This document shows, one piece after another, positions 9,597 through 17,465 of a DNA stretch of 64,000 bases (positions are counted from its first letter, which is position 1; each line of letters opens with the position of its first letter). A program made the translations under genes and the position numbers. The notes beneath the pieces are model-generated. The model made no database searches. It was not told the DNA's origin and was given only the letters and a program-made list of their open reading frames with translations. This stretch comes from Bosea vestrisii (GTDB lineage: Bacteria; Pseudomonadota; Alphaproteobacteria; Rhizobiales; Beijerinckiaceae): NCBI RefSeq assembly GCF_030144325.1, contig NZ_CP126307.1, positions 1,364,001 to 1,428,000 of the forward strand, in the 5' to 3' direction.

Positions 9597-10340
9597 ATGA
9601 CGGCCGCCACGACCGGCGCGGACCGGGCCCTCGTCCTCTTCTCCGGCGGCCAGGATTCCACCGTCGCGCTGGCCTGGGCGCTTGCCCGTTTCGGTGCGGT
9701 CGAGACGGTCGGCTTCGATTACGGCCAGCGTCATCATATCGAGCTTGCGTGCCGCGAGACGATCCGGGCGAAGTTCCCCGGACTGTCGCCGGCCTACGCC
9801 GAACGGCTGGGGCCGGATCATCTTCTCGACCTCAAGACGCTCGGCGCGATCTCGGATACCGCGCTGACCAGCGAGAGCGAGATCGCCTTCACTGATGCCG
9901 GCCTGCCGACGACCTTTGTCCCAGGCCGCAACCTGATCTTCCTGACCTTCGCAGCGGCGCTGGCCTATCGCCGCCATGCCAAGCACATCGTGCTCGGCGT
10001 CTGCGAGACCGACTATTCCGGCTATCCCGACTGCCGCGACGACACGATCAAGGCGATGCAGGTCGCGCTTGGCCTCGGGCTCGACCGCCGGCTCGTGCTG
10101 CACACGCCGCTGATGTGGCGCGACAAGGCCCAGACTTTCGCCCTGGCCAAGGAATTGGGCGGCGAGGCGTTGCTCGACCTTGTGGTCGAGGAGAGCCATA
10201 GCTGCTATCTCGGCGACCGAACGAAGCGGCATGCCTGGGGCTATGGCTGCGGCCATTGCCCGGCCTGCGACTTGCGAGCCCGGGGCTTTGCGGCCTATGA
10301 GGCCGCACCGAACGACAGCGGACCGAACCATGACGATTGA
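9597..10340 (+). CDS. queC: 7-cyano-7-deazaguanine (preQ0) synthase
   Basis: ATP-dependent conversion of 7-carboxy-7-deazaguanine to preQ0, the queuosine precursor. The 247-residue protein has the PP-loop ATP pyrophosphatase motif FSGGQDSTVALAWAL (residues about 18-32) and, near the C-terminus, the four zinc cysteines in ESHSCYLGD and GCGHCPACDLRARG. It starts 13 bases after prs and overlaps the next gene, a VUT-family transporter, by 11 bases. That linkage ties the locus to queuosine metabolism. Confidence 0.97.
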   Translation: MTAATTGADRALVLFSGGQDSTVALAWALARFGAVETVGFDYGQRHHIELACRETIRAKFPGLSPAYAERLGPDHLLDLKTLGAISDTALTSESEIAFTDAGLPTTFVPGRNLIFLTFAAALAYRRHAKHIVLGVCETDYSGYPDCRDDTIKAMQVALGLGLDRRLVLHTPLMWRDKAQTFALAKELGGEALLDLVVEESHSCYLGDRTKRHAWGYGCGHCPACDLRARGFAAYEAAPNDSGPNHDD

Positions 10341-10893
10341 TCGGCAACGCCGTATCGAGGGCCTCGTCGCTCTCGCCCTTTTCACCGTCACCATCCCGCT
10401 CGCGAATTGGCTGATCGGCAATGTCGGCACGATCTGCGTGCCCGATGGCCCCTGCCTTGTCCCGGTCGCCCCCGGCATAAAGGCACCGAGCGGTGTTCTG
10501 ATGGTGGGCCTCGCACTCGTCCTGCGCGATATCGTTCAGCGGCGCCTCGGCCCTCTCGCAGGCCTCGGCGCGATTGCGATCGGTACGCTGATTTCCGGCA
10601 TGCTGGCACCGCCGGCTATCGTTCTGGCCTCGACCGTAGCCTTCCTGCTCTCCGAGCTGGCAGACTTTGCGGTCTACACTCCGCTCCAGCGCCGCAATTT
10701 CGTCGCCGCCGTCGCCGCGTCGAGCGTCTTCGGACTCGTGGTCGACAGCTTCGTCTTCCTCTGGCTCGCCTTCGGCAGCCTCGACTTCCTCACCGGTCAG
10801 ATCATCGGCAAGGCCTGGATGGTGCTGCTCGCACTGCCGCTGATGCACCTGCTGCGTCGGCGTGATGAGCGGATCGGGCTCGCTCCCGCCTGA
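10330..10893 (+). CDS. VUT/YhhQ-family queuosine-precursor transporter
   Basis: A 187-residue integral membrane protein of the vitamin uptake transporter family (DUF165). Known members move 7-deazaguanine precursors such as preQ0/preQ1. About five to six membrane segments are visible (e.g. GLVALALFTVTIPLANWLI, GVLMVGLALVLRDIVQRRLG), including the family signature of an Arg-Asp pair (LRDIVQRRLG) and the later SELADFAVY. The ATG at 10330 lies inside queC, overlapping by 11 bases, so translation is probably coupled. Context supports preQ0/preQ1 salvage; the exact substrate is inferred. Confidence 0.88.
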   Translation: MTIDRQRRIEGLVALALFTVTIPLANWLIGNVGTICVPDGPCLVPVAPGIKAPSGVLMVGLALVLRDIVQRRLGPLAGLGAIAIGTLISGMLAPPAIVLASTVAFLLSELADFAVYTPLQRRNFVAAVAASSVFGLVVDSFVFLWLAFGSLDFLTGQIIGKAWMVLLALPLMHLLRRRDERIGLAPA

Positions 10894-10926
10894 AGGCCGC
10901 AAAAGCCGACAATTCGATCTAAGGGG

Positions 10927-10940
10927 GAAACCGCGGTTTC
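10927..10940. promoter_or_regulatory. Perfect 14-bp palindrome upstream of c-di-GMP gene
   Basis: GAAACCGCGGTTTC is fully self-complementary and lies about 46 bases before the start of the GAF-GGDEF-EAL gene in a short 92-base intergenic stretch. Size and position suit a dimeric repressor site; no regulator is identified. Confidence 0.35.
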
Positions 10941-10985
10941 ACTGCCCTGCGGCATGATGGCGCCTCCCGTCCGCCGAGTGCCACG

Positions 10986-12842
10986 ATGCGCCGTCACGAT
11001 TCCGTCGAGCGTCTGCAATCCCTGCAAAACGCCATTCTGGAATCGATCGCCCGCGGTGAGGAGCTGGCGGCGATCATGACGGCGCTCTGTGAGCAGGTCG
11101 AAGCGCTTGCGCCTGACGTGGTCTGCTCGGTCGTGACCATCGACGACGAATTCAGGCTGCGCGCTCTTGCTGCCCCCAGCCTGCCGCGCTCCTATGGCGA
11201 GGCGATCAACGGCACGCCGATCGGCCCGCGCGTCGGCTCCTGTGGCACGGCAATCTATCGCAAGCATCCGGTCGAAGTGACCCACATCGCCACCGACCCG
11301 CATTGGGAGGGTTACCGCGAGCTCGTGTTGCCGCTCGGCCTGCGCGCCTGCTGGTCGAGCCCGATCGCAGCGCGTGACGGCCGGATCGTCGGCAGCTTCG
11401 CCTTCTATTATCGCGAGCAGCGCGGTGCGACGCCCTTCGAGCGCCGGATCGTCGAGACCTGCGTCCATCTCTGCGCCATCGCGATCGAGCACGAGGAGGT
11501 CAACGCCCGCAATCACCGCCTCGCCTATTTCGATACGCTGACCGGACTGCCGAACCGGGCCCGCTTCAATGAGGCGATCGCCCAGGCAACGAGCCGGTCC
11601 CGGTCCGGATTCGGTCTGATGTTGATCGACATCGACCACCTCAAAGCGATCAACGATACGATGGGTCATGCCGTCGGCGACTTGCTGATCGAAGCTGTCG
11701 GCTCGCGGCTTGCTGCGGTGGCGCCGAATGGAACAGCATTCAGGATCGGCGGCGACGAATTCGCGGTCCTCCTGCCCGGCTGCGACAAGGCCGGGCAATT
11801 GCGCGGCGTGGCCAGCGCTATCCTCGCCGCGATGCAGGGGCCACTCGACTGCGAGGGCACGACCATCGTCCCCGGCGTCACGATCGGCGGAGCCATCGCC
11901 GGGGAGGATGGCGCCGACAGTGTCACCTTGCGCCAGAATGCCGACTTCGCGCTCTACCACGCCAAGGAGACAAGGCGCGGCGGCTATGTCCGTTTCAAGG
12001 GCGGCCTGCGCACCGCGATGACCCGCCGCATCCAGACGGTCCGAACCGTGGACGAGGCACTGAGCGCGGGACGCCTCGTACCCTATTATCAGCCGGTCGT
12101 TCGGCTCGACACTGGCGAGATCACCGGCATGGAGGCCCTGGCGCGGCTGCGCCTCGACGACGGCCGTATCGTGGCGGCCGGCGAATTCCAGGATGCCTTG
12201 CTCGACCCCAAGCTCGCCTACCGCATTTCGGGCCAGATGCTGGCGGCGATTGCGGTCGACATGGCGCAATGGCTGCGCGAGGGCCTGCCCATCCGCTATG
12301 TCGGCATCAACGTTACCTCCGCCGACTTTCAGAAGGGCGACCTTGTTCAACGCATCGTCAGGGCCTTCGAGCGGATGCAGGTTCCACTGGAGCATCTGGT
12401 CGTCGAGATCACCGAGCAGGTGATCATGGGCGGACGCCGCGACGGCGTCGCGCGCACCATGGCCGCCTTGCGCGAGCGCGGCATCATGGTCGCGCTCGAC
12501 GATTTCGGCACCGGTTTCGCCTCGCTTACCCACCTGCTCGACTTCCCGGTCGACGCGATCAAGATCGACCGTTCCTTCGTCGGCAGCATCGATGGCGGAA
12601 AGAGAAGCGGAGCGATCGTCGAGGCGCTCGTCGGCATCGCGGGCCGACTTGGCATGCGGCTCGTCGCGGAAGGCATCGAGAGTGAGAGCCAGGCGCGGCG
12701 TCTGGCCGCGATGGGTTGCCCGCTCGGCCAAGGCTACCACTATTCGCGGCCGATGCCGGCCGAAGCGGTCGCCGCCTTCGTTCGCAGCTTCGCCCAGCCA
12801 GCACCTGTCGCAATATCGCATTCGGCCGCCACGGCCGCCTGA
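10986..12842 (+). CDS. GAF-GGDEF-EAL cyclic di-GMP turnover protein
   Basis: A 618-residue cytosolic signalling protein. An N-terminal GAF domain (about 10-170; VCSVVTIDDEFRLRALAAPS, RVGSCGTAIY) senses an unknown ligand. The cyclase domain has an intact GGDEF at 255-259, and the phosphodiesterase domain an intact EAL at 383-385 with the later DDFGTGFASL loop. Both active sites look complete, so the protein may be bifunctional or biased by the GAF ligand. The RxxD product-inhibition site is absent upstream of GGDEF (the position reads APNG). No membrane segment is seen. Confidence 0.95.
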   Translation: MRRHDSVERLQSLQNAILESIARGEELAAIMTALCEQVEALAPDVVCSVVTIDDEFRLRALAAPSLPRSYGEAINGTPIGPRVGSCGTAIYRKHPVEVTHIATDPHWEGYRELVLPLGLRACWSSPIAARDGRIVGSFAFYYREQRGATPFERRIVETCVHLCAIAIEHEEVNARNHRLAYFDTLTGLPNRARFNEAIAQATSRSRSGFGLMLIDIDHLKAINDTMGHAVGDLLIEAVGSRLAAVAPNGTAFRIGGDEFAVLLPGCDKAGQLRGVASAILAAMQGPLDCEGTTIVPGVTIGGAIAGEDGADSVTLRQNADFALYHAKETRRGGYVRFKGGLRTAMTRRIQTVRTVDEALSAGRLVPYYQPVVRLDTGEITGMEALARLRLDDGRIVAAGEFQDALLDPKLAYRISGQMLAAIAVDMAQWLREGLPIRYVGINVTSADFQKGDLVQRIVRAFERMQVPLEHLVVEITEQVIMGGRRDGVARTMAALRERGIMVALDDFGTGFASLTHLLDFPVDAIKIDRSFVGSIDGGKRSGAIVEALVGIAGRLGMRLVAEGIESESQARRLAAMGCPLGQGYHYSRPMPAEAVAAFVRSFAQPAPVAISHSAATAA

Positions 12843-12933
12843 ATCGGCCTGCGGGCTTGAGATTGTCCGCAGTTTCGCCTATGAGCCTGCTCGCGTCCCA
12901 CTGACACCCTTGGAGGCAGGGACGCGAACCGCA

Positions 12934-12955
12934 ATGGCCGCCCGCTGGCGGCCAT
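12934..12955 (+). promoter_or_regulatory. Hairpin in the rplY leader
   Basis: ATGGCCGCC, loop CGCT, GGCGGCCAT form a perfect 9-bp stem, followed by GTCTTTAAAAA and then the rplY ATG at 12983. It could terminate transcripts from the upstream gene or act as a leader structure for autoregulation of rplY by L25; the T-run is short, so a strong terminator is doubtful. Confidence 0.4.
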
Positions 12956-12982
12956 GTCTTTAAAAAGCTAAGGATCAAACAC

Positions 12983-13600
12983 ATGACCGCCGTGAAGCAG
13001 ATTCAGGCTTCGGCGCGCGCCCAGGTCGGCAAGGGGGCCGCCCGGGAAGTTCGTCGCCAGGGCCTCACTCCCGCCGTCATCTACGGTGCGGGCGAAACGC
13101 CTGTGGCCATCGCGCTCGATGCCAACAAGACCCGCCAGATGATCTATGCTGGTCACTTCCTGACCACGCTGTTCGAGATCGACGTCGACGGCAAGAAGAC
13201 GCGCGTCATCCCGCGCGACTACCAGCTCGACCCGGTCAAGGATTTCCCGATCCATGTCGATTTCCTGCGCATCGCTGCCGGCCAGACCATCAAGGTCGAG
13301 GTTCCCGTGCACGTCGTCGGCCAGGAGCAGTCGCCCGGCTTGAAGAGCGGCGGCGCTTTGCAGATCGTCGAGCACTCGCTCGAGATCGAAGTCGCTCCCG
13401 AGAGCATCCCTGAGTTCATCGAGGTCTCGGTTGCCGGCCTCGAGGTCGGTGATACGCTCCACAGCAACGCACTCAAGCTGCCGGCCGGCGTCAGCCTGAC
13501 CTCGGCGAAGGATCGGACCCTGGTCACGATCATTCCGCCGACGGTCGAGGCCGAGGAGCCCGCTGCTGCCGAGGGCGAAGCCGAAGCCGCCAAGGCCTGA
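12983..13600 (+). CDS. rplY: 50S ribosomal protein L25/general stress protein Ctc
   Basis: 5S rRNA-binding ribosomal protein of the long CTC type, 205 residues. The N-terminal L25 domain (about 1-95; ASARAQVGKGAAREVRRQGL, PAVIYG) is followed by the TL5-like beta domain (about 96-185; VEVPVHVVGQEQSPGLKSGG) and an Ala/Glu-rich acidic tail. It is followed by a clear intrinsic terminator and then pth, the usual rplY-pth-ychF order in many bacteria. Confidence 0.97.
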   Translation: MTAVKQIQASARAQVGKGAAREVRRQGLTPAVIYGAGETPVAIALDANKTRQMIYAGHFLTTLFEIDVDGKKTRVIPRDYQLDPVKDFPIHVDFLRIAAGQTIKVEVPVHVVGQEQSPGLKSGGALQIVEHSLEIEVAPESIPEFIEVSVAGLEVGDTLHSNALKLPAGVSLTSAKDRTLVTIIPPTVEAEEPAAAEGEAEAAKA

Positions 13601-13634
13601 GCTTTACGTTCCCTGCGGAACGAACGCTTGCGGA

Positions 13635-13658
13635 CGGCCGGGCATGCCCGGCCGTTTT
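13635..13658 (+). terminator. Rho-independent terminator after rplY
   Basis: CGGCCGGG, loop CATG, CCCGGCCG make a very stable GC stem immediately followed by TTTT. It lies 35 bases after the rplY stop and 29 bases before pth, so pth probably depends on read-through or its own promoter. Confidence 0.85.
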
Positions 13659-13686
13659 GCTATGACAACCGGTGCGGGACCGAACC

Positions 13687-14301
13687 ATGCTGATCTTCGC
13701 CGGCCTCGGCAATCCGGGCTCCCGCTATGCCCGCAACCGCCACAATATCGGCTTCATGGCGGTCGAGGCGATCGCTCGCGCTGCCCGTGCCGCGCCTTGG
13801 CGCGCCCGCTTTCAGAGCCATGCCTGCGAGGCGACGATCGGCGGCGAGAAGGTGCTGCTGCTCATGCCACAGACCTTCATGAACGAATCCGGCCGCGCGA
13901 TCGGCGAAGCCGCACGCTTCTTCAAGGTCGCGCCTGCCGACGTCATCGTCTTCCATGACGAGCTCGATCTGCCGCCGGCCAAGCTGCGCGTGAAGCTCGG
14001 CGGCGGCAATGCCGGCCATAACGGCCTGCGCTCGACCACGGCAGCGATCGGAAACGATTACTGCCGCGTGCGGATGGGCATCGGCCATCCCGGCGACAAG
14101 GCACTCGTCCATCCCTATGTGCTGAACGATTTCGGCAAGGCCGAGGAGCCCTGGGTCGAGGACCTCTGCACCGCCTGCGCCGACAATGCGGCCCTGCTGG
14201 CGAGCCATGACGACGCCGGCTTCCAGAACAAGGTCCACCTCTTCATGGAGGCGCGCGGCCACGGCGCGGTGAAGCGCCTTGGCGAGAAGGCAACGGATTA
14301 G
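13687..14301 (+). CDS. pth: Peptidyl-tRNA hydrolase
   Basis: Releases peptides from prematurely dropped peptidyl-tRNA in the cytoplasm. From the ATG at 13687 it is 204 residues, close to the usual 190-200. The N-terminus LIFAGLGNPGSRYARNRHNI contains the conserved Asn and the catalytic His; FMNESGRAIG and FHDELDLPPAKLRVKLGGG supply the other active-site Asn/Asp residues, and NAGHNGLRS the tRNA-binding loop. A GTG 15 bases upstream is in frame, but homology begins at the chosen Met. Confidence 0.96.
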   Translation: MLIFAGLGNPGSRYARNRHNIGFMAVEAIARAARAAPWRARFQSHACEATIGGEKVLLLMPQTFMNESGRAIGEAARFFKVAPADVIVFHDELDLPPAKLRVKLGGGNAGHNGLRSTTAAIGNDYCRVRMGIGHPGDKALVHPYVLNDFGKAEEPWVEDLCTACADNAALLASHDDAGFQNKVHLFMEARGHGAVKRLGEKATD

Positions 14302-14310
14302 GGCTCGCTG

Positions 14311-14922
14311 TCACAGCGGGAGCTGGGCACCCGCCTTGGCGATCGTCACCCGGCTGCTCGACAAGCTGCCATCCGCCTCCCGGCTTGCGGTCATCGCCAC
14401 CTGCGCTCCGGCGACGAGGTCGCCGGTCTGCGCCGGCGCCGCCATGATGATGTTGGCCTCGGGCGGGATCGCGATCTTCTGCTCGCCGCCGGGATAGGTC
14501 AGCGTGACGCTGCCGCCTTCGACCTGCGAGACCGTCTCGGCCACCGTCGCGTTCGTCATCGTCGAATCCGGCAGAACGCCCCAGGGTTTGTGGCCCTCGC
14601 CCGTGCCCCGCATCGCCTCAGGGAAGATGAAGACCTGCACGGCCGTCAGCCCGCCGCCGGCCTGCGGGCGCGCGCCGACACCTATGAAGCTGCCCTTCTT
14701 GATATCGGCGATCGCGGCCTTGACCACGGCTCCGATTGAATAATTGGGCGCAAGAGCAATTGTCGTCGTCGTGCCCTCCTGCGTCTTGACCGTCAGGGAC
14801 TGGCCTTCGAGACGTTCGACCGTGCCGCGCACACGTGTTTGGGGTGTCTGGGGCGTCTGCGCCAGTACACCCGCTACGGAAAGCGTGACGAGACCGATCA
14901 GGGTGAATGAGGCGAGGCGCAT
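14311..14922 (-). CDS. Exported DUF5666-like protein
   Basis: A 203-residue protein with an N-terminal signal peptide (about 1-21, ending VAGVLAQ), so probably periplasmic. The mature part has two similar beta-rich units (VRGTVERLEGQSLTVKTQEG and VEGGSVTLTYPGGEQKIAIP), the OB-like pattern of DUF5666 proteins, joined by a segment with FIGVGARPQAGGGLTAVQVF. Such proteins are sometimes misnamed as metal transport components; no transporter feature is seen. Convergent with pth and divergent from ychF. The molecular role is unknown. Confidence 0.75.
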   Translation of the reverse strand: MRLASFTLIGLVTLSVAGVLAQTPQTPQTRVRGTVERLEGQSLTVKTQEGTTTTIALAPNYSIGAVVKAAIADIKKGSFIGVGARPQAGGGLTAVQVFIFPEAMRGTGEGHKPWGVLPDSTMTNATVAETVSQVEGGSVTLTYPGGEQKIAIPPEANIIMAAPAQTGDLVAGAQVAMTASREADGSLSSSRVTIAKAGAQLPL

Positions 14923-15123
14923 GGAGCAGCTCCGTTAGCCGATCTTTTCAGTCGCGCTCCACTCGTGCGCGGTCGGCAATCGCGCCGCCATGCACTTTCG
15001 CGTGATCCACGCTCGCGCCCGCCATCTTGTCTTTTGCTGCTCCGCACCCAATAAGGCCGGGGAGAACCGAGAGATCTTTCCGCGGTGGCCGCAGCCGGCC
15101 CGCGATGCATTGGACGAGCAAGC

Positions 15124-16221
15124 ATGGGCTTCAAATGCGGTATCGTCGGCCTGCCGAATGTCGGCAAGTCGACCCTCTTCAACGCGCTGACGCAGACAGC
15201 TGCCGCGCAGGCGGCGAACTATCCGTTCTGCACGATCGAGCCGAATGTCGGCGACGTCGCTGTGCCCGACGAGCGGCTGGAGAAGCTCGCCGCGATCGCC
15301 GGCTCGAAGGAGATCATCCCGACGCGGCTGACCTTCGTCGACATCGCCGGCCTCGTCCGCGGCGCCTCCCGCGGTGAGGGTCTCGGCAACCAGTTCCTCG
15401 CGAATATCCGCGAATGCGACGCCATCGCCCATGTCGTGCGCTGCTTCGAGGATGGCGACATCACCCATGTCGAAGGCAAGATCTCGCCGATCGACGATAT
15501 CGAGACGATCGAGACCGAGCTGATGCTCGCCGACCTCGACAGCCTCGAGAAGCGCGTGCTGCCGCTGGAGAAGAAGGCCAAGTCCGGTGACAAGGAAGCC
15601 AAGGAACTGGCCGACCTGATGAATCGCTGCCTCGTGCTGCTGCGCGAGGGCAAGCCGGCCCGCCTCGTCCAGGTCGCGGCCGACGAGCGCCGCGCCTTCG
15701 AGACGCTCGGCCTGCTCTCGTCGAAGCCGGTGCTCTATGTCTGCAATGTCGAGGAAGCCAGTGCCGACAAGGGCAATGCCTTCTCCGAGCAGGTCAAGGC
15801 CCGCGCCGCCGAGGAAGGCGCGGTCGCCGTCGTCGTCTCGGCCAAGATCGAGAGCGAGATCGCCGTGCTGCCGGCCGCGGAGCAGACCGATTATCTCGAG
15901 GCCGTCGGCCTCGAAGAGCCCGGCCTCAATCGTGTGATCCGCGCCGGCTATGCGCTGCTCCACCTCGTCACCTATTTCACCGTCGGCCCGAAGGAAGCCC
16001 GCGCCTGGACGATCGAGAAGGGCACCAAGGGCCCTGCCGCCGCCGGCGTGATCCATACCGATTTCGAGAAGGGCTACATCCGCGCCGAGACCATCGCCTA
16101 TGACGACTATGTCGCCAACAAGGGCGAGAGCGGCGCGCGCGAGGCCGGCAAGTTCCGGCTCGAAGGCAAGGAATACGTGGTCGCAGATGGCGACGTGCTG
16201 CATTTCCGCTTCGCCAATTGA
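15124..16221 (+). CDS. ychF: Redox-regulated ribosome-binding ATPase YchF
   Basis: OBG-family P-loop ATPase of 365 residues that binds ribosomes and is involved in stress and translation control. G1 motif GLPNVGKS at residues 9-16; the G4 position reads NVEE rather than NKxD, which explains ATP preference in this family. The C-terminal TGS domain carries LLHLVTYFTVGPKEARAWTI and ends HFRFAN. The start MGFKCGIVG at 15124 is the family start. The 201-base gap upstream holds no other gene. Confidence 0.97.
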   Translation: MGFKCGIVGLPNVGKSTLFNALTQTAAAQAANYPFCTIEPNVGDVAVPDERLEKLAAIAGSKEIIPTRLTFVDIAGLVRGASRGEGLGNQFLANIRECDAIAHVVRCFEDGDITHVEGKISPIDDIETIETELMLADLDSLEKRVLPLEKKAKSGDKEAKELADLMNRCLVLLREGKPARLVQVAADERRAFETLGLLSSKPVLYVCNVEEASADKGNAFSEQVKARAAEEGAVAVVVSAKIESEIAVLPAAEQTDYLEAVGLEEPGLNRVIRAGYALLHLVTYFTVGPKEARAWTIEKGTKGPAAAGVIHTDFEKGYIRAETIAYDDYVANKGESGAREAGKFRLEGKEYVVADGDVLHFRFAN

Positions 16222-16227
16222 GCCTGC

Positions 16228-16256
16228 GGCGCCGGAACGCGATCCGCTCCGGCGCC
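16228..16256. repeat. GC hairpin downstream of ychF
   Basis: GGCGCCGGA and TCCGGCGCC flank an 11-base loop just 7 bases after the ychF stop. The 9-bp stem could slow polymerase or protect the mRNA end, but no T-run follows, so it is not called as a terminator. Confidence 0.4.
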
Positions 16257-16351
16257 ATGCATGGTCGGCGTTCGGAGTTTGCACGTTTACCGCTCGCTCG
16301 TGATTGATCCCGCGAGCAGAATGCGGGCCTGATCAGTGAGATGGGCTACCA

Positions 16352-17365
16352 ATGCTCTATTTTGAGGACTTCATCGCCGGCTCCGTGAGCGAGTATGGCG
16401 CGCTTCCTGTCTCGCAGGACGACATCCTCGCTTATGCGAGCCGCTTCGATGCACAGGACTTCCACATCGATCCCGACAAGGCCAAGGCGAGCTTCGTCGG
16501 CTCGCTGATCGCGTCCGGCTGGCACAGCTGCGCCCTGCTGATGCGGCTCGCAGCCGAGGCCTTCTTCCTCGACTCGACCTCGATGGGCTCACCCGGCGTC
16601 GAGGAGGTCAAATGGCTGCGGCCGGTGAAGCCGGGTGACGTGCTGAAACTGCGCTGGACGATCAGCGAAACCAAGGAGTCGCGCTCCAGACCCGAAATGG
16701 GACTCGTCAAATTCCGCTTCGAGCTGCTGAACCAGCGTGGCGAGTCGGTGGTCGAACAGAACAACTGGGTGATGTTCGGCCGCCGCGGCTCCGGCTTCGA
16801 AACGGCAGGCGGTGACTGGCTCGGGCATTCGGTAGGTTACGCGCCACCACACACGACCGTTGTCGTCGAGCCGCCCGCTCTGCCGACCGCGCCTTCTGGC
16901 TTCTTCGACGAACTGGTGATCGGCGAGACCTGGGAGCTGGGCAGCCTCGTCTTCACGCCGGAGGAGATCGTCGCCTTCGCCCGCTCCTTCGACCCGCAGC
17001 CTTTCCACATGGATGAGGAGGCCGCGCGCAAGAGTTCCTTCGGCAGCCTCTGCGCCTCCGGCTGGCACACGGCGGCCGGCTGGATGGCGGCGATGGTCAG
17101 CCACCGCCGCCGGCAGGAGGCACTAGTCGCGCCAGCCGCAGCGCCGCGCCTCGGCCCCTCCCCCGGTTTCAAGAACCTGCGCTGGCTGAAGCCGGTCTAT
17201 GCCGGCGACCGCATCACCTATCACTCGACCGTTGCTGACAAGCGCCCGAGCCTCTCGCGTCCGGAGTGGGGCCTGTTCTTCCACCACAACACCGGCGTCA
17301 ACCAGAACGGCGAGACGGTCTTCAGCTTCGACGGCTGCGTCTTCATCGAGCGCAAGCCGGCCTGA
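16352..17365 (+). CDS. Fused double MaoC-like hydratase
   Basis: A 337-residue protein made of two similar hotdog halves. Half one (about 1-150) has YASRFDAQDFHIDPDKAKAS and SLIASGWHS; half two (about 180-335) repeats FARSFDPQPFHMDEEAARKS and SLCASGWHT. Each carries the Asp-His hydratase-type segment of MaoC (R)-enoyl-CoA hydratases, and each also has a WLRPVKPGD/WLKPVYAGD strand. It probably hydrates an enoyl-CoA thioester in fatty-acid or amino-acid catabolism. The internal duplication makes a double-hotdog dimer in one chain. Substrate unknown. Confidence 0.9.
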   Translation: MLYFEDFIAGSVSEYGALPVSQDDILAYASRFDAQDFHIDPDKAKASFVGSLIASGWHSCALLMRLAAEAFFLDSTSMGSPGVEEVKWLRPVKPGDVLKLRWTISETKESRSRPEMGLVKFRFELLNQRGESVVEQNNWVMFGRRGSGFETAGGDWLGHSVGYAPPHTTVVVEPPALPTAPSGFFDELVIGETWELGSLVFTPEEIVAFARSFDPQPFHMDEEAARKSSFGSLCASGWHTAAGWMAAMVSHRRRQEALVAPAAAPRLGPSPGFKNLRWLKPVYAGDRITYHSTVADKRPSLSRPEWGLFFHHNTGVNQNGETVFSFDGCVFIERKPA

Positions 17366-17465
17366 TGTCCACGGCTGGCGCATGGCTACCGGCGCCGGAG
17401 CCCGTTGCCGCCACTGCCACCTTGCGTGATTCTTCCTGTCCAAGAAGCAAGGGCGGGAGCAGGCG

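Noticed and set aside
10797..12821. 674-codon minus-strand frame over the GAF-GGDEF-EAL gene
   Set aside because: Arg/Asp/Ala-rich antisense product without motifs; the plus strand has intact GGDEF and EAL sites.
17366..17465. Possible SAM riboswitch upstream of metC
   Set aside because: No SAM-II-type pseudoknot arrangement or conserved core is visible in the 100 bases.
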